Positions 19,148 through 27,700 of a stretch of DNA of 64,000 nucleotides are shown here, one piece after another; the stretch's first letter is position 1; each line of letters starts with the position of its first letter. Made by a program: the position numbers and the translations under genes. Below the pieces are notes generated by a model. That model worked only from the letters and a program-made list of their open reading frames with translations. It searched no databases and was not told where the DNA came from. Location of the stretch: assembly GCF_013376045.1 (NCBI RefSeq), contig NZ_JABMJG010000004.1, forward strand, positions 310,001 to 374,000. The letters run 5' to 3'. Source of the stretch: Variovorax sp. SG517. Lineage in GTDB: Bacteria; Pseudomonadota; Gammaproteobacteria; Burkholderiales; Burkholderiaceae_C.

Positions 19148-19453
19148 CTAGACGGCCGGCATCATCTGGCCGCATTGCCAGCACTGCTCGAAACCGCCCT
19201 CGACCTGCTCGCCGCACGCGCAGCGCCAGCTGCGCTGCGGGCGGTGCTGCAGCTCGTGCAAGAGGCGCTTCGCAAGCTCGAACTGGGTCTCGTCGTCGAT
19301 CCAGATCTCGGGCAGGCACTGGTCGGGCGGCAGCTGGCCCATCACCGCGCCGAGGAACTCGCGCTGCACGGAAGCCGCCACGCCCTCCTCGCGCAGGGCG
19401 TGCGCCCACACGGTCGCGATCGCGAGGTTGGGCGCTTGCGCGAGGCGGCGCAT
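19148..19453 (-). CDS. DUF2007 protein with C-terminal zinc ribbon
   Basis: A 101-residue protein. The N-terminal part (RLAQAPNLAIATVWAHALREEGVAASVQ) is the DUF2007 putative signal-transducer fold, a small ferredoxin-like domain. The C-terminal part carries four cysteines, CACGEQ and CWQCG, consistent with a zinc ribbon. It starts 2 bp after the upstream DUF3717/DUF1289 gene stop (TGACCATG), so the two are translationally linked. The function is unknown. Confidence 0.8.
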   Translation of the reverse strand: MRRLAQAPNLAIATVWAHALREEGVAASVQREFLGAVMGQLPPDQCLPEIWIDDETQFELAKRLLHELQHRPQRSWRCACGEQVEGGFEQCWQCGQMMPAV

Positions 19454-19455
19454 GG

Positions 19456-19938
19456 TCAGGGGGCCCAGTTCTTCTCGTCGTCGGGATCGAACTCGGGCTC
19501 GTCGGCCGACGGCGTTGACGGTGCGTCGCGCTCGGCCTCGCGTGCGCGCTCGGCATAGCGGTTGAAGCGCCAGGCGGAATCCTCCATCGTGATGCGCCGC
19601 CATGTGGCGCGCTTCTCGACGGGCGACATGCCGGGCCAGAACTGCACTTCGTCGAAGCTGCGGCCGCAGCCCTTGCATTCGTCGTCGCCCTGGCTGGTGG
19701 AGCAGATCGCGATGCAGGGGGTGTCGGGCGTGCTGTCGTACCAGGCCATCCAGGCGGCCCAGGCCTTGGGCGGGAAGCCGACCTCGTCGACTTCGTCCTC
19801 GTGGTGGAAGACCATGAGCGCGTAGACCTCGGCCAGCGCCCGCAATTCGGGGCCCAGCGTGACGCCGTCGGGCGACGGCGTCTTCTCGCGCCAGTAGTTG
19901 ATGGCGGCCTCTATGTCGGTGATGTGTATGGCGGCCAT
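19456..19938 (-). CDS. DUF3717-DUF1289 two-domain protein
   Basis: A 160-residue protein. Residues 1-68 (IHITDIEAAINYWREKTPSPDG...LGPELRALAEVYALMVFHHEDEVDE) look like DUF3717, a small domain of Burkholderiales. Residues about 72-120 (PCIAICSTSQGDDECKGCGRSFDEVQFW, then KRATWRRI) are a DUF1289 domain with four cysteines, probably a metal-binding knuckle. The tail is acidic. No function is established for either domain. It is the first gene of a two-gene unit with the DUF2007 protein. Confidence 0.78.
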   Translation of the reverse strand: MAAIHITDIEAAINYWREKTPSPDGVTLGPELRALAEVYALMVFHHEDEVDEVGFPPKAWAAWMAWYDSTPDTPCIAICSTSQGDDECKGCGRSFDEVQFWPGMSPVEKRATWRRITMEDSAWRFNRYAERAREAERDAPSTPSADEPEFDPDDEKNWAP

Positions 19939-20123
19939 GGAGCGTGAAAAAACAGCGGACGGCGATCATAGTCCGGCAATGTCCCGAAGCGACGAAGGGA
20001 CATCGTCGCTATGAAAACGAGAGCATCGCGCCTTTTATCCATGCGCATTCCGAAGCGGTTCTCTTTAAATTTCTGAAAACTTTCGATTGCGCCGCCGAGC
20101 GCATCGATGCTCTAATCCGCGCA

Positions 20124-20261
20124 CGAAGGGGAGTAGCTCCCGAGCGCTGTCGTCCACGGCGGCGCGAATCGTCAGGTCGTCAATACGAAGCAAAACACTT
20201 CCGGCCTGTCGGGCAACGTGCGTGCGTTTTCTTGCGCGCGCGCTGTCGAGCAAGACCTTCG
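20124..20261 (+). promoter_or_regulatory. yybP-ykoY manganese riboswitch aptamer
   Basis: The conserved blocks of the yybP-ykoY family appear in order: AAGGGGAGTAGC (from 20126), GTCGTCAATACG (from about 20176) and GCAAGACCTT (ending near 20259). The P1 helix is CGAAGG (20124-20129) with CCTTCG (20256-20261). The element lies about 170 nt upstream of a TerC/YjbE-family gene, the classic partner of this Mn2+-sensing class. The 494-bp gap between 19939 and 20432 is otherwise non-coding. Confidence 0.92.
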
Positions 20262-20289
20262 ATTTGAACCTGTGCAGGTTTGGTCGAAG
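20257..20289 (+). promoter_or_regulatory. Candidate anti-P1 hairpin (riboswitch expression platform)
   Basis: CTTCGA (20257-20262) can pair with TCGAAG (20284-20289), enclosing an inner AACCT/AGGTT hairpin (20267-20280). The left arm reuses the P1 3' strand, so this fold and the aptamer P1 are mutually exclusive. No U-tract follows, so control is more likely translational or Rho-linked than intrinsic termination. Confidence 0.5.
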
Positions 20290-20432
20290 CGTTCGCAAGC
20301 TCCCGGTGTCACCCGGACTTCATTCCTCGCTTTCGGCTCACCCGCACAGGATGAATCGAAACGCATAGCCATGCGCCTTCCGTCGTCGTCCCCACAGGGA
20401 GAGGCAGGGGCGCGAAGACAAAGAGGAAATTT

Positions 20433-21182
20433 ATGGAAATGTTCATGACCCCGGAGTTCTGGGTCGCGGTCGGTCAGATCATCATGATCGACATCCTGCT
20501 CGGCGGCGACAACGCCGTGGTGATCGCGCTGGCCTGCCGCAAGCTCCCGCCTGCCCAGCGCACCCAGGGCATCCTGTGGGGTACCGCCGGCGCCATCGCG
20601 CTGCGTGTGATCCTGATCTTCTTCGCGCTGACCCTGCTGGCCATTCCGTTCCTGAAGCTGGTGGGCGCGATCCTGCTGCTGTGGATCGGCGTGAAGCTGC
20701 TGGCCCCCGAGCATGACGACGGCCACGGCAACATCACCGGCAGCGACAAGCTGTGGGGCGCGGTCAAGACCGTGATCGTGGCCGACCTCGTGATGAGCGT
20801 CGACAACGTGATCGCCATCGCGGGCGCCGCACAAGGCGCCGGCGACAGCCACCAGATGCCGCTCGTGATCTTCGGCCTGCTCGTGAGCATCCCGATCATC
20901 GTCTGGGGCAGCCAGCTGGTCATCAAGCTGATGGACCGCTTCCCGATGATCATCACCGCCGGCGGCATGCTGCTGGGCTGGATCGCCGGCACGATGGCCG
21001 TGTCCGACCCCGCTCTGGCGAACACCGCCGCCTGGACCTGGGTGCCGAAGGTGCCGCAGACCGACGTGGTCAAGTACGCAGCCGGCGTCATCGGTGCGCT
21101 GCTGGTGCTGGCGGTCGGCAAGTGGGTGGCCGCGCGCCATGCCCGCAGCAAGCACGAGGAACCGGCGGTGACGACCGGCTGA
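20433..21182 (+). CDS. TerC/YjbE-family integral membrane protein (Mn2+-riboswitch controlled)
   Basis: A 249-residue protein with about seven membrane helices and the two TerC motifs: DILLGGDNAVVIALACRKLP (residues 12-31) and VADLVMSVDNVIAIAGAAQG (about 117-136), whose Asp/Asn residues probably bind a cation. Its closest type is the riboswitch-linked YjbE family. TerC-family proteins such as Alx export Mn2+ or load it into secreted enzymes. The ATG has AGAGGA upstream. The Mn2+ riboswitch in the leader supports a manganese-detoxification role. A second TerC paralogue is at 48963-49646. Confidence 0.92.
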   Translation: MEMFMTPEFWVAVGQIIMIDILLGGDNAVVIALACRKLPPAQRTQGILWGTAGAIALRVILIFFALTLLAIPFLKLVGAILLLWIGVKLLAPEHDDGHGNITGSDKLWGAVKTVIVADLVMSVDNVIAIAGAAQGAGDSHQMPLVIFGLLVSIPIIVWGSQLVIKLMDRFPMIITAGGMLLGWIAGTMAVSDPALANTAAWTWVPKVPQTDVVKYAAGVIGALLVLAVGKWVAARHARSKHEEPAVTTG

Positions 21183-21261
21183 GCGCCGCGAGTCATTGCC
21201 CAGCCACGAACTTCCCGACCAACACTGTCTCTGTCACTCTAACTACCTGAAGGAGCACGCC

Positions 21262-21726
21262 ATGGAAAAGATCATTCTTTACGTCGACGACGCCACCTAC
21301 GCCTGCGAGCAGTTCGCCGAACTGGCGCCGGACGCGAACAGCGTCGTGGCGCGCCATTGGGTGCTCGTGGCCTGCGCTCCGCGCATGACGCATCGCATCA
21401 GCAAATGGGTGAGCCACAGCGCGCGCGAGAACTGGCGCGCCAAGTGGTTCAGCAAGGTGCAGGCGCAGATGACGCCGCTGCTGGAGCGCAACGGCGGGCA
21501 GGTGACGCCTGTTCTGGCCAAGGGTCCGCTGGCAGAGCTCACCGCGCAGCTCAAGCGCGAGCATTCGGCCACTCACGTGGTCGATGCGCGCCGCCCGAAG
21601 GTCGGTGTCGACCTGGAGCCGGTGGCGCCGGACCAGACGCCGCCCCAACAGTCGGGCTGGGCCTTTCCCGGTGCCGTGATGGGCATGGGCGCACTGCTCG
21701 TTCTGGCGAACGAACTGGCCGAATAA
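21262..21726 (+). CDS. Conserved hypothetical protein with C-terminal membrane segment
   Basis: A 154-residue protein of unknown function. The N-terminal part (KIILYVDDATYACEQFAEL...RHWVLVACAPRMTHRISKWV) alternates strands and helices in the manner of a small alpha/beta fold, and the segment GAVMGMGALLVLANELA near the C-terminus is hydrophobic enough for one membrane pass. It follows the TerC gene by 79 bp, has its own good ribosome site (AAGGAG, 7 nt) and ends at a terminator, so it may be the last gene of the Mn2+-controlled transcript. Confidence 0.78.
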   Translation: MEKIILYVDDATYACEQFAELAPDANSVVARHWVLVACAPRMTHRISKWVSHSARENWRAKWFSKVQAQMTPLLERNGGQVTPVLAKGPLAELTAQLKREHSATHVVDARRPKVGVDLEPVAPDQTPPQQSGWAFPGAVMGMGALLVLANELAE

Positions 21727-21755
21727 GGCCGCAGGAAGAAAGCCCGACTCCATGC

Positions 21756-21795
21756 GAGCCCCGGCGCCGAAAGGTGCCGGGGCTCGTTGTCTTTT
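21756..21795 (+). terminator. Intrinsic terminator of the TerC-hypothetical unit
   Basis: GAGCCCCGGC and GCCGGGGCTC form a perfect 10-bp stem (inner GCC-GAAA-GGT adds more pairs), followed by GTTGTCTTTT. It lies 30 bp after the stop codon. Confidence 0.82.
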
Positions 21796-21820
21796 GCGGG
21801 CCCTCGGGTATCCTGCCGCC

Positions 21821-22174
21821 ATGCGCATCATCCTCAAATGGCTGCTCAGCGCCGTGGCGCTGCTGGCGGTCGCCTATCTCTACAGCGGCGTCCAGGTCAA
21901 CAGCTTCGGCTCCGCGCTCATCGCGGCCGCGGTGATCGGCCTGCTCAACATGGTCGTGCGGCCGGTGCTGGTGATACTGACTTTGCCCGTCACCATCGTC
22001 ACCCTCGGGCTCTTCCTCTTCATCATCAACGCGCTGCTGTTCTGGGCCGCCTCGGGGCTTCTGGGCGGCTTCCACGTGAACGGCTTCCTGGCCGCGCTGA
22101 TCGGCTCGCTGCTGTATTCGCTGCTGGGGCTGCTGATCGAGTCCGCGCTGGGCGGGCTGCTCTCCAGGCGCTGA
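21821..22174 (+). CDS. Phage-holin-family/YvlD-like membrane protein
   Basis: A 117-residue protein made almost entirely of four hydrophobic helices. The conserved NSFGSALIAAAVIGLLNMVVRPVL and LTLPVTIVTLGLFLFIINALLFW blocks identify the family often labelled phage holin/YvlD (DUF360). It is chromosomal, not part of a phage here. Function is unknown. There is no Shine-Dalgarno; a TATCCT hexamer ends 6 nt before the ATG. It ends 16 bp from the convergent protease gene. Confidence 0.82.
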   Translation: MRIILKWLLSAVALLAVAYLYSGVQVNSFGSALIAAAVIGLLNMVVRPVLVILTLPVTIVTLGLFLFIINALLFWAASGLLGGFHVNGFLAALIGSLLYSLLGLLIESALGGLLSRR

Positions 22175-22190
22175 GCGCGCCCGCCAGCGG

Positions 22191-23756
22191 CTACTTGAGC
22201 GGCGGCTCCGCCGCCTGCTCCTTCACCAGCACCTCCACCGCCCGCGCCCGGGTGTCGATGATCGACGCCTCGTAGTGGTCGACCACCTTCGACTGGCGGA
22301 TGAGCTCCTGCGCCGCCTTGAACCGGTCGCGCGCCGCCGGGTAGTCGAGGATCGCCACGTTCGCCTCGGCGTCGGCGCGCACCGCGCGCAGCGTGTCGTT
22401 CTGCGCGCCGTAGAGATTGCCGAGCGCGCGCCACACGGTCGCATCGCGCGGGTTGGCGGCCACCCAGTCGCGCAGCACGGGAATCATCGGCGCGGGCTGG
22501 CGCATCGCGGTGGCGGCCTCGGCGGCGAGCAGCATCTCGGGCCGCTCCTTCGAGCTGGCATCGAGCAGCGCGGCCGCCTTGGGCGCCCCTCCGGCGGCGA
22601 GCTCGATCTCCGCGTTCAGCCAGCGCGCCTGCTTCGCCGCGGCAGGGTCGTCCGCCGTGCGCGCGACCAGCCGCTCGACCAGGGCGCGCGCCGCCTTGTA
22701 GTTGCGCATCTCCTTCGCCGATAGCGCCGCCGCGTACAGCGTGCCGGCCTGCTGGGCCGGGGAGCTCTTCGCGAATTCGCCGCTGGAGGCGGAGTCGACC
22801 CACAGCCGCAGCACGTCGACGCCGGGGCGCGTCAGCACGCGGGCGCGCGCGGCGATCATGGCGTGGTCCATGGCCAGCGGCTGCGGCGGCACCGTGTCCA
22901 TGTTGAATTGGAAGCGGCCCTGCATGTCGGAGATGCGCTCGGTGGTCAGCGGGTGGCTGCGCAGGTAGGGGTAGGAGCCGTTGTCGTTGAGGCGCGAGGC
23001 GTACTGCAGCTTCTCGAACATTGTCGCCGCGCCCTGCGGCGCGAAGCCGGCCTGCGTCATCACGCCGAAGCCGATGCGGTCGGCCTCGCGCTCCATGTCG
23101 CGCGAGAAGTTCAGCTGGTTCTGCGCGAACATCGCCTGGCTGCCCATGATCATGGCCTGGCCGGCGTCGCCGTTGCGGCTCTTGCCGGCGGCGATCATCC
23201 CGAGGATCAGGCCGGCGATCATCAGCGGCATCTGCCTGCCCTGCTTGGTCATGATGCGCGAGATGTGGCGCTGCGTGACATGCGAGAGCTCGTGCCCGAG
23301 CACCGTGGCCAGCTCGTCGCGGCTGCCGACCACGGCCACCAGCCCGAGGTTGAGCCCGAGATAGCCGCCCGGCAGCGCGAAGGCGTTGATGTTGCGGTCG
23401 CGGCCCAGCAGGATCGTCCAGGCGAAGCGCTCGTCGAGCTCGGGCGTGAGCTCGCCGCGCGCGCGGGCGGCGACCAGCAGGCGCTGCCAGATGTCCTGCA
23501 CGTAGGCGGCGATCACCGGGTCGTCGATGTAGTCGGTGTCGCGGTACAGCTCGCGGGCGATCTGGTCGCCCAAGTGGCGCTCGGCGCTGGCGGTCATCTC
23601 GCCGCCGTCGCCCATGCCGGGGAGCACCTGCTGGATCTGCGCCAGCGCGGGCACCGGCAGCAGCACCTGGGAAGCTATCAAAACGCTAGCACACAGGGCT
23701 CGCAGGGCGGGCTTCGGCTGGCTTCTGGAGTGGGGATGTGGAGTCAAGCGCGGCAT
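22191..23756 (-). CDS. M48-family periplasmic metalloprotease with TPR-like tail (BepA-like)
   Basis: A 521-residue secreted protease. Residues 1-38 form a signal peptide ending ALAQ. The M48 domain has the zinc motif HELSH (about residue 155, then TQRH) and the third ligand in [10 protein letters not shown]. The C-terminal half is helical and repeat-like (lengths of Ala/Leu with RAL(V/G) turns), as in BepA/YfgC, which assembles or degrades LptD and other outer-membrane proteins. The ATG at 23756 is chosen because an upstream one encroaches on the moaC promoter. Confidence 0.9.
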   Translation of the reverse strand: MPRLTPHPHSRSQPKPALRALCASVLIASQVLLPVPALAQIQQVLPGMGDGGEMTASAERHLGDQIARELYRDTDYIDDPVIAAYVQDIWQRLLVAARARGELTPELDERFAWTILLGRDRNINAFALPGGYLGLNLGLVAVVGSRDELATVLGHELSHVTQRHISRIMTKQGRQMPLMIAGLILGMIAAGKSRNGDAGQAMIMGSQAMFAQNQLNFSRDMEREADRIGFGVMTQAGFAPQGAATMFEKLQYASRLNDNGSYPYLRSHPLTTERISDMQGRFQFNMDTVPPQPLAMDHAMIAARARVLTRPGVDVLRLWVDSASSGEFAKSSPAQQAGTLYAAALSAKEMRNYKAARALVERLVARTADDPAAAKQARWLNAEIELAAGGAPKAAALLDASSKERPEMLLAAEAATAMRQPAPMIPVLRDWVAANPRDATVWRALGNLYGAQNDTLRAVRADAEANVAILDYPAARDRFKAAQELIRQSKVVDHYEASIIDTRARAVEVLVKEQAAEPPLK

Positions 23757-23810
23757 TCCTCGTCTGTGGCTCGGGCTCGTATGATGCACCTCCAACCCGA
23801 TCGTTCACCC

Positions 23811-24293
23811 ATGAGCACCCTCACCCATTTCGACGCCCAGGGCCAGGCCCACATGGTCGACGTCGCCGCCAAGCCCGCAACCCATCGCGTGGCCGTCGCC
23901 ACGGGCCGCATCGAGATGCAGGCGGCCACGCTCGCGCTGATCGAGTCCGGCACCGCGAAGAAGGGCGACGTGCTGGGCATCGCGCGCATCGCGGGCATCC
24001 AGGCGGCGAAGAAGACCAGCGACCTGATTCCGCTGTGCCACCCGCTGGCCCTGACCCGCGTGGCGGTGGCCTTCGCGCTGGCCGATGCGGGAAGCGCGCC
24101 GCAGGTGGCCTGTACGGCGACCGTCGAGACCGTGGGGCCGACGGGCGTGGAGATGGAGGCGCTGACCGCCGTGCAGGTCGCGCTGCTGACGATCTACGAC
24201 ATGTGCAAGGCGGTGGACCGCGGCATGCGGATCACCGACGTGCATGTGCTGGAGAAGCACGGGGGGAAGTCCGGCAGCTGGGTGGCCGGGTAG
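23811..24293 (+). CDS. moaC: Cyclic pyranopterin monophosphate synthase
   Basis: A 160-residue MoaC, which converts the MoaA product to cyclic pyranopterin monophosphate in molybdenum cofactor synthesis. Signature blocks are present: [26 protein letters not shown] and [27 protein letters not shown], with the active-site Lys/Asp near the end (KHGGKSGSW). It stands alone here, without other moa genes. A TATGAT hexamer at 23780-23785 is a likely -10, giving a short leader. The stop is 24 bp from the convergent pilE stop. Confidence 0.96.
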   Translation: MSTLTHFDAQGQAHMVDVAAKPATHRVAVATGRIEMQAATLALIESGTAKKGDVLGIARIAGIQAAKKTSDLIPLCHPLALTRVAVAFALADAGSAPQVACTATVETVGPTGVEMEALTAVQVALLTIYDMCKAVDRGMRITDVHVLEKHGGKSGSWVAG

Positions 24294-24317
24294 CCCGCCT
24301 TTCGACGTGACCTCGGT

Positions 24318-24797
24318 TCAGTTCCAGCAGGCGCTTGCAGCCGCCAGCGCCGCGTCGAAGCCCGTGTAGTTCTCGACCGATTTCCGTCCCGCATGGTTGA
24401 CGACATAGTCGCCGCAACGGTCGCCGCTCATCGAGCCCGTGCGGGTTGCTTTCATGCTGTAGCCGGTGCCCGCCTCGTTGGGCGTCAGCGCGATGGTGTA
24501 GTTGGCGGCCCCTTCGCCCGGCAACGGTGAAGTACCGAACTGCGTCTTGAAGATGCCGTCGTCCGCGTTGATGTCCGTTCCGCCCGCCGTCTTCGCGTAG
24601 CTGTAGTTCTCGCTGTAGTGCCGCTCCAGCCACTGCTGGGCCTGGGCCAGCGAAGCCTTCACCTGGGCGCGCTTGCCCTTGGCGATGTGCTCCTTGTAGC
24701 TCGGGTAGGCGATGGCGCTGAGGATCGCGATGATGGCCACCGTGATCATCACTTCGACCAGCGTGAAGCCTCCCGCATGTTTGCGCGCCGCGCTCAT
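24318..24797 (-). CDS. pilE: PilE-type type IV pilin (minus-strand cluster, last gene)
   Basis: A 159-residue prepilin: ten-residue leader ending GG, then FTLVEVMITVAIIAILSAIAYPSYKEHI with Glu5 and a mature N-terminal Phe for PilD cleavage and methylation. A cysteine pair (MSGDRCGDY and the final ACWN) fits the D-region disulfide. It ends a six-gene minus-strand set and overlaps pilY1 as ATGA. It resembles the minor pilin PilE of Pseudomonas/Ralstonia operons rather than the major pilin. It is probably part of the priming tip complex. Confidence 0.9.
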   Translation of the reverse strand: MSAARKHAGGFTLVEVMITVAIIAILSAIAYPSYKEHIAKGKRAQVKASLAQAQQWLERHYSENYSYAKTAGGTDINADDGIFKTQFGTSPLPGEGAANYTIALTPNEAGTGYSMKATRTGSMSGDRCGDYVVNHAGRKSVENYTGFDAALAAASACWN

Positions 24798-27700
24798 CGG
24801 TGCTTCTCCACGGTTGTCTTCAGGCCGGGGATCTCGCGCCAGAAGATTCGCGCCTGGGTGGTGTTCTTCTTCATCGTGACGTCCGAGTTCGGCCCGACGA
24901 TCCGGGCACAGGAGAGGCCCGCGGTGCAGCGGGCGGTCGAGTCCTCGGGAATGGCGAAGCGCTGGTCGAGGCCGACGATACCGATCACCTCTCCCGCGGC
25001 GCCGGCAATGCCGAAGAGATTCGGCGTCGTGGAGACGCCAGCGACACCGTTCACCTGCACGTCCGCTCCCGCTGCGGTGTCGGTGCACACGACGCCCGTC
25101 GTCGCTTTCTTGTAGACGATGGGAATGTTGACGTCCTTGCCCATGGCCTTCGGGTTGCTCAGCACCATGCCCGAAGCCAGCGACTCTGGAATATTCACAT
25201 ACCAGCCCTTCTTTCTGTTCCAGTCGACGGCACCGGTGGCGCTCTGGACGATCGCCTCGGCCTTCTCCGTGTCGAGGCTCCATGTGCGCTGCTGGAGATC
25301 GGTGACCCCCGAGGGAATGGTGCCGGGGGCATCGGCATAGCCCGGCTTGTCCCAGATTCCGAAGACGCGGTGCTTCCGTACCGCGTCGGGAAAATCGCCG
25401 GAAAAGATCGACTGCCCGGTACCGAACACCACGACCTGGCCACCGTGGGGATGAAAGCGCAGCACCGGCGCGGTCGTGATCGGGAGCTTGTTGTTCGAGC
25501 CGTCGAGCGCCGAGTACAGCGGCTTGCCGTAGGCCTCCGCCCAGGCCGTCACATCGGTGCTGGAGACGTCGAACTTCCACATGTTGCCCTTGAGGTCGCC
25601 CGCATAGATCGCGTCGGCGATGCCGTCGTCGTTAGTATCGAGCCAGGTGGGCTGCATCAGCCCGCCGCCGCCAGCCGTGCCGACTTCGATGCGCTTGTAG
25701 TGGGTGTTGTCGGTCCACCTGCCGGCGGAGCTCGGCCCGTCGATGAAAAGGATGTAGAGCACGGTCTTGCCCGAAGTGCTCGACACGCCATTGCCGAAGA
25801 GCACGGCGAACTTGCCGTTGGCCATTTTGGCGACCTGCGCGGCCTGGTTGCTTGCCGGATGCACCCCACCGTCGGAGATCACGTAGCCGAGATCGGCATC
25901 GTCCGCGGCGGTGAACTGCCACTTGTAGACGCTGGCGGCATTGGCTTCGGTCAGCGCCGCGGGCGATGTCACGTCGAGCGCGAAGATCGCCTTCGCACCG
26001 CGCCCGAGGCTGGAGAAAAGGTAGGTCCTCCACGGATTGGTCTGCGCGGAAGTCTTCACGTCCGCGGTGAAGGGCGACCCGTCCGCATAGGCGCGCAGCT
26101 CGGTGATGGCGGCGTCCGGCAACTCCTTGAGGCGCGAGGAGAGCGCCTGCGGCACATAGGACATCACCGGCATCAGCGTATCGGCGGTGAAGGCGTGGAG
26201 CATGCCGTCGGCGGCGCCCACCCAGACCAGCTTGTTGCGCGACTTCTGTGCGGTCTTGAAGATGCCGTAGCCCGCGAACGCGGAGCCGAAGAAGTTGGCC
26301 GCGGGCCGGTCCTGCAACCAGGGGTTGGAGTTGACCACGCCGCCCATGATCGAATCCGAATTCCGGTCGCGGAAGGTGCCGCCGTACAGTTTCTCCCTGG
26401 TGCGGGTGCCGCGCAGGTAGCCGATGACGTCCTGCTGCACGCTCGTCGATGCACCGAGGCCGGCCAGGTACGCCGCGCCCGCGGCGACGTTCAGGTCTTC
26501 ATGGGTGAACGGCACCCCGGTGGTTCCGAGGTTCGTGATGATCTGGCGCGTCGTCGCGTTCGTGAGGTTGACCTGCCCCCTCGCGGAGGGCGTGCTTGCG
26601 AAATTGCCTGCCGAGTCCAGCCGGTACGCCAGCAGCTCGCCGTGCAGGTCGGAGGCCGAGAAGTTCGCGACGTACTTGTAGTCGCCGGCGCGCAGGTCGG
26701 GCCGCGACACGGCCGGGGCGGAGTTCGAGTTGCCGGTGATGTCCGCGAAGACCTGCCGCAGCGATTCCTCGAGCAGGTCCGGGCGCCGCGCGAGGAAGTA
26801 GTTGTCCGGAATGCCGTCGCTGCAGCTGGGCTGGCCCGCGGCCCCGCAGGCGGCGCCGTCGGCACGCTTGACGTCCCACTTGGAAGCGGCGTCGGGGAAC
26901 CTGGTCGGATTCTTCTCGGAGTCCTTGAAGCCGCCGTACTTGGCGACGTACCAGAGCGGGTCCTGGATCACTACGTCGTTCGAGCCGAGCATCTTGTAGT
27001 CGAGCCGGGTCTCGCCTTTCACGAAGTCGTTGCCGATCTTCACGCACAGGCGCGGTGCCTTTCTGTAGTCCCATGGGTCCGGCTTGGTTCCGTCGGCCAT
27101 CAGATAGCACTTGTCTTCCGTCTCCACGGGCGCGCTCTGCACGCTCGACCGGGCGTAGGTTGCGGTCGACTCCGCGGAGACGTAGCTGTTGATGCCGCTG
27201 TGGAAGTGGCTCCCGTCCTTGTCGCTACCCACCACCGTGTAGCCGAAGGCGAAGGGCCTGGCGTTGCCGGTGTTCGATTCCAGGGTCTGCGTGAAGATGC
27301 GCAGCGTGGGCGGGGTGGTGCTCGCATCGGTCTCGTAGCGGATGGAGCCGAGCATGTCCTGGTCCTGGTCTTCACCCAGCGCCTGGTGCTGCCAGAGCAC
27401 GAGAAAGGTTCCCGATTCGCCGTTGGCCGCGCGCCTCAGGACCTTGAAGTCCACCATGTTGCCAGGCAGAGGCTTGGTGCCATTCCAATCGATGCTGGCA
27501 GGTGTGACGAAGACGTAGCTGCCCGGATTGCCCCCCGGGACCGGAATGCGGATGGACGCCGACCCACCCGACATCGTCACCGCGTACTGCCGCACTTTCA
27601 GCACGTTGGAATTGGCGTCCGAAGGCACGGTGAGTTCGGGGCGGATGCGGTTCACATGCGCGTAGTAGGCGGCGCCCGCGCCAAGATAGGTGCCCTGCAT

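Noticed and set aside
21821..22174. Holin-like gene as evidence of a prophage
   Set aside because: No other phage genes lie around it; the family is often chromosomal and misnamed.
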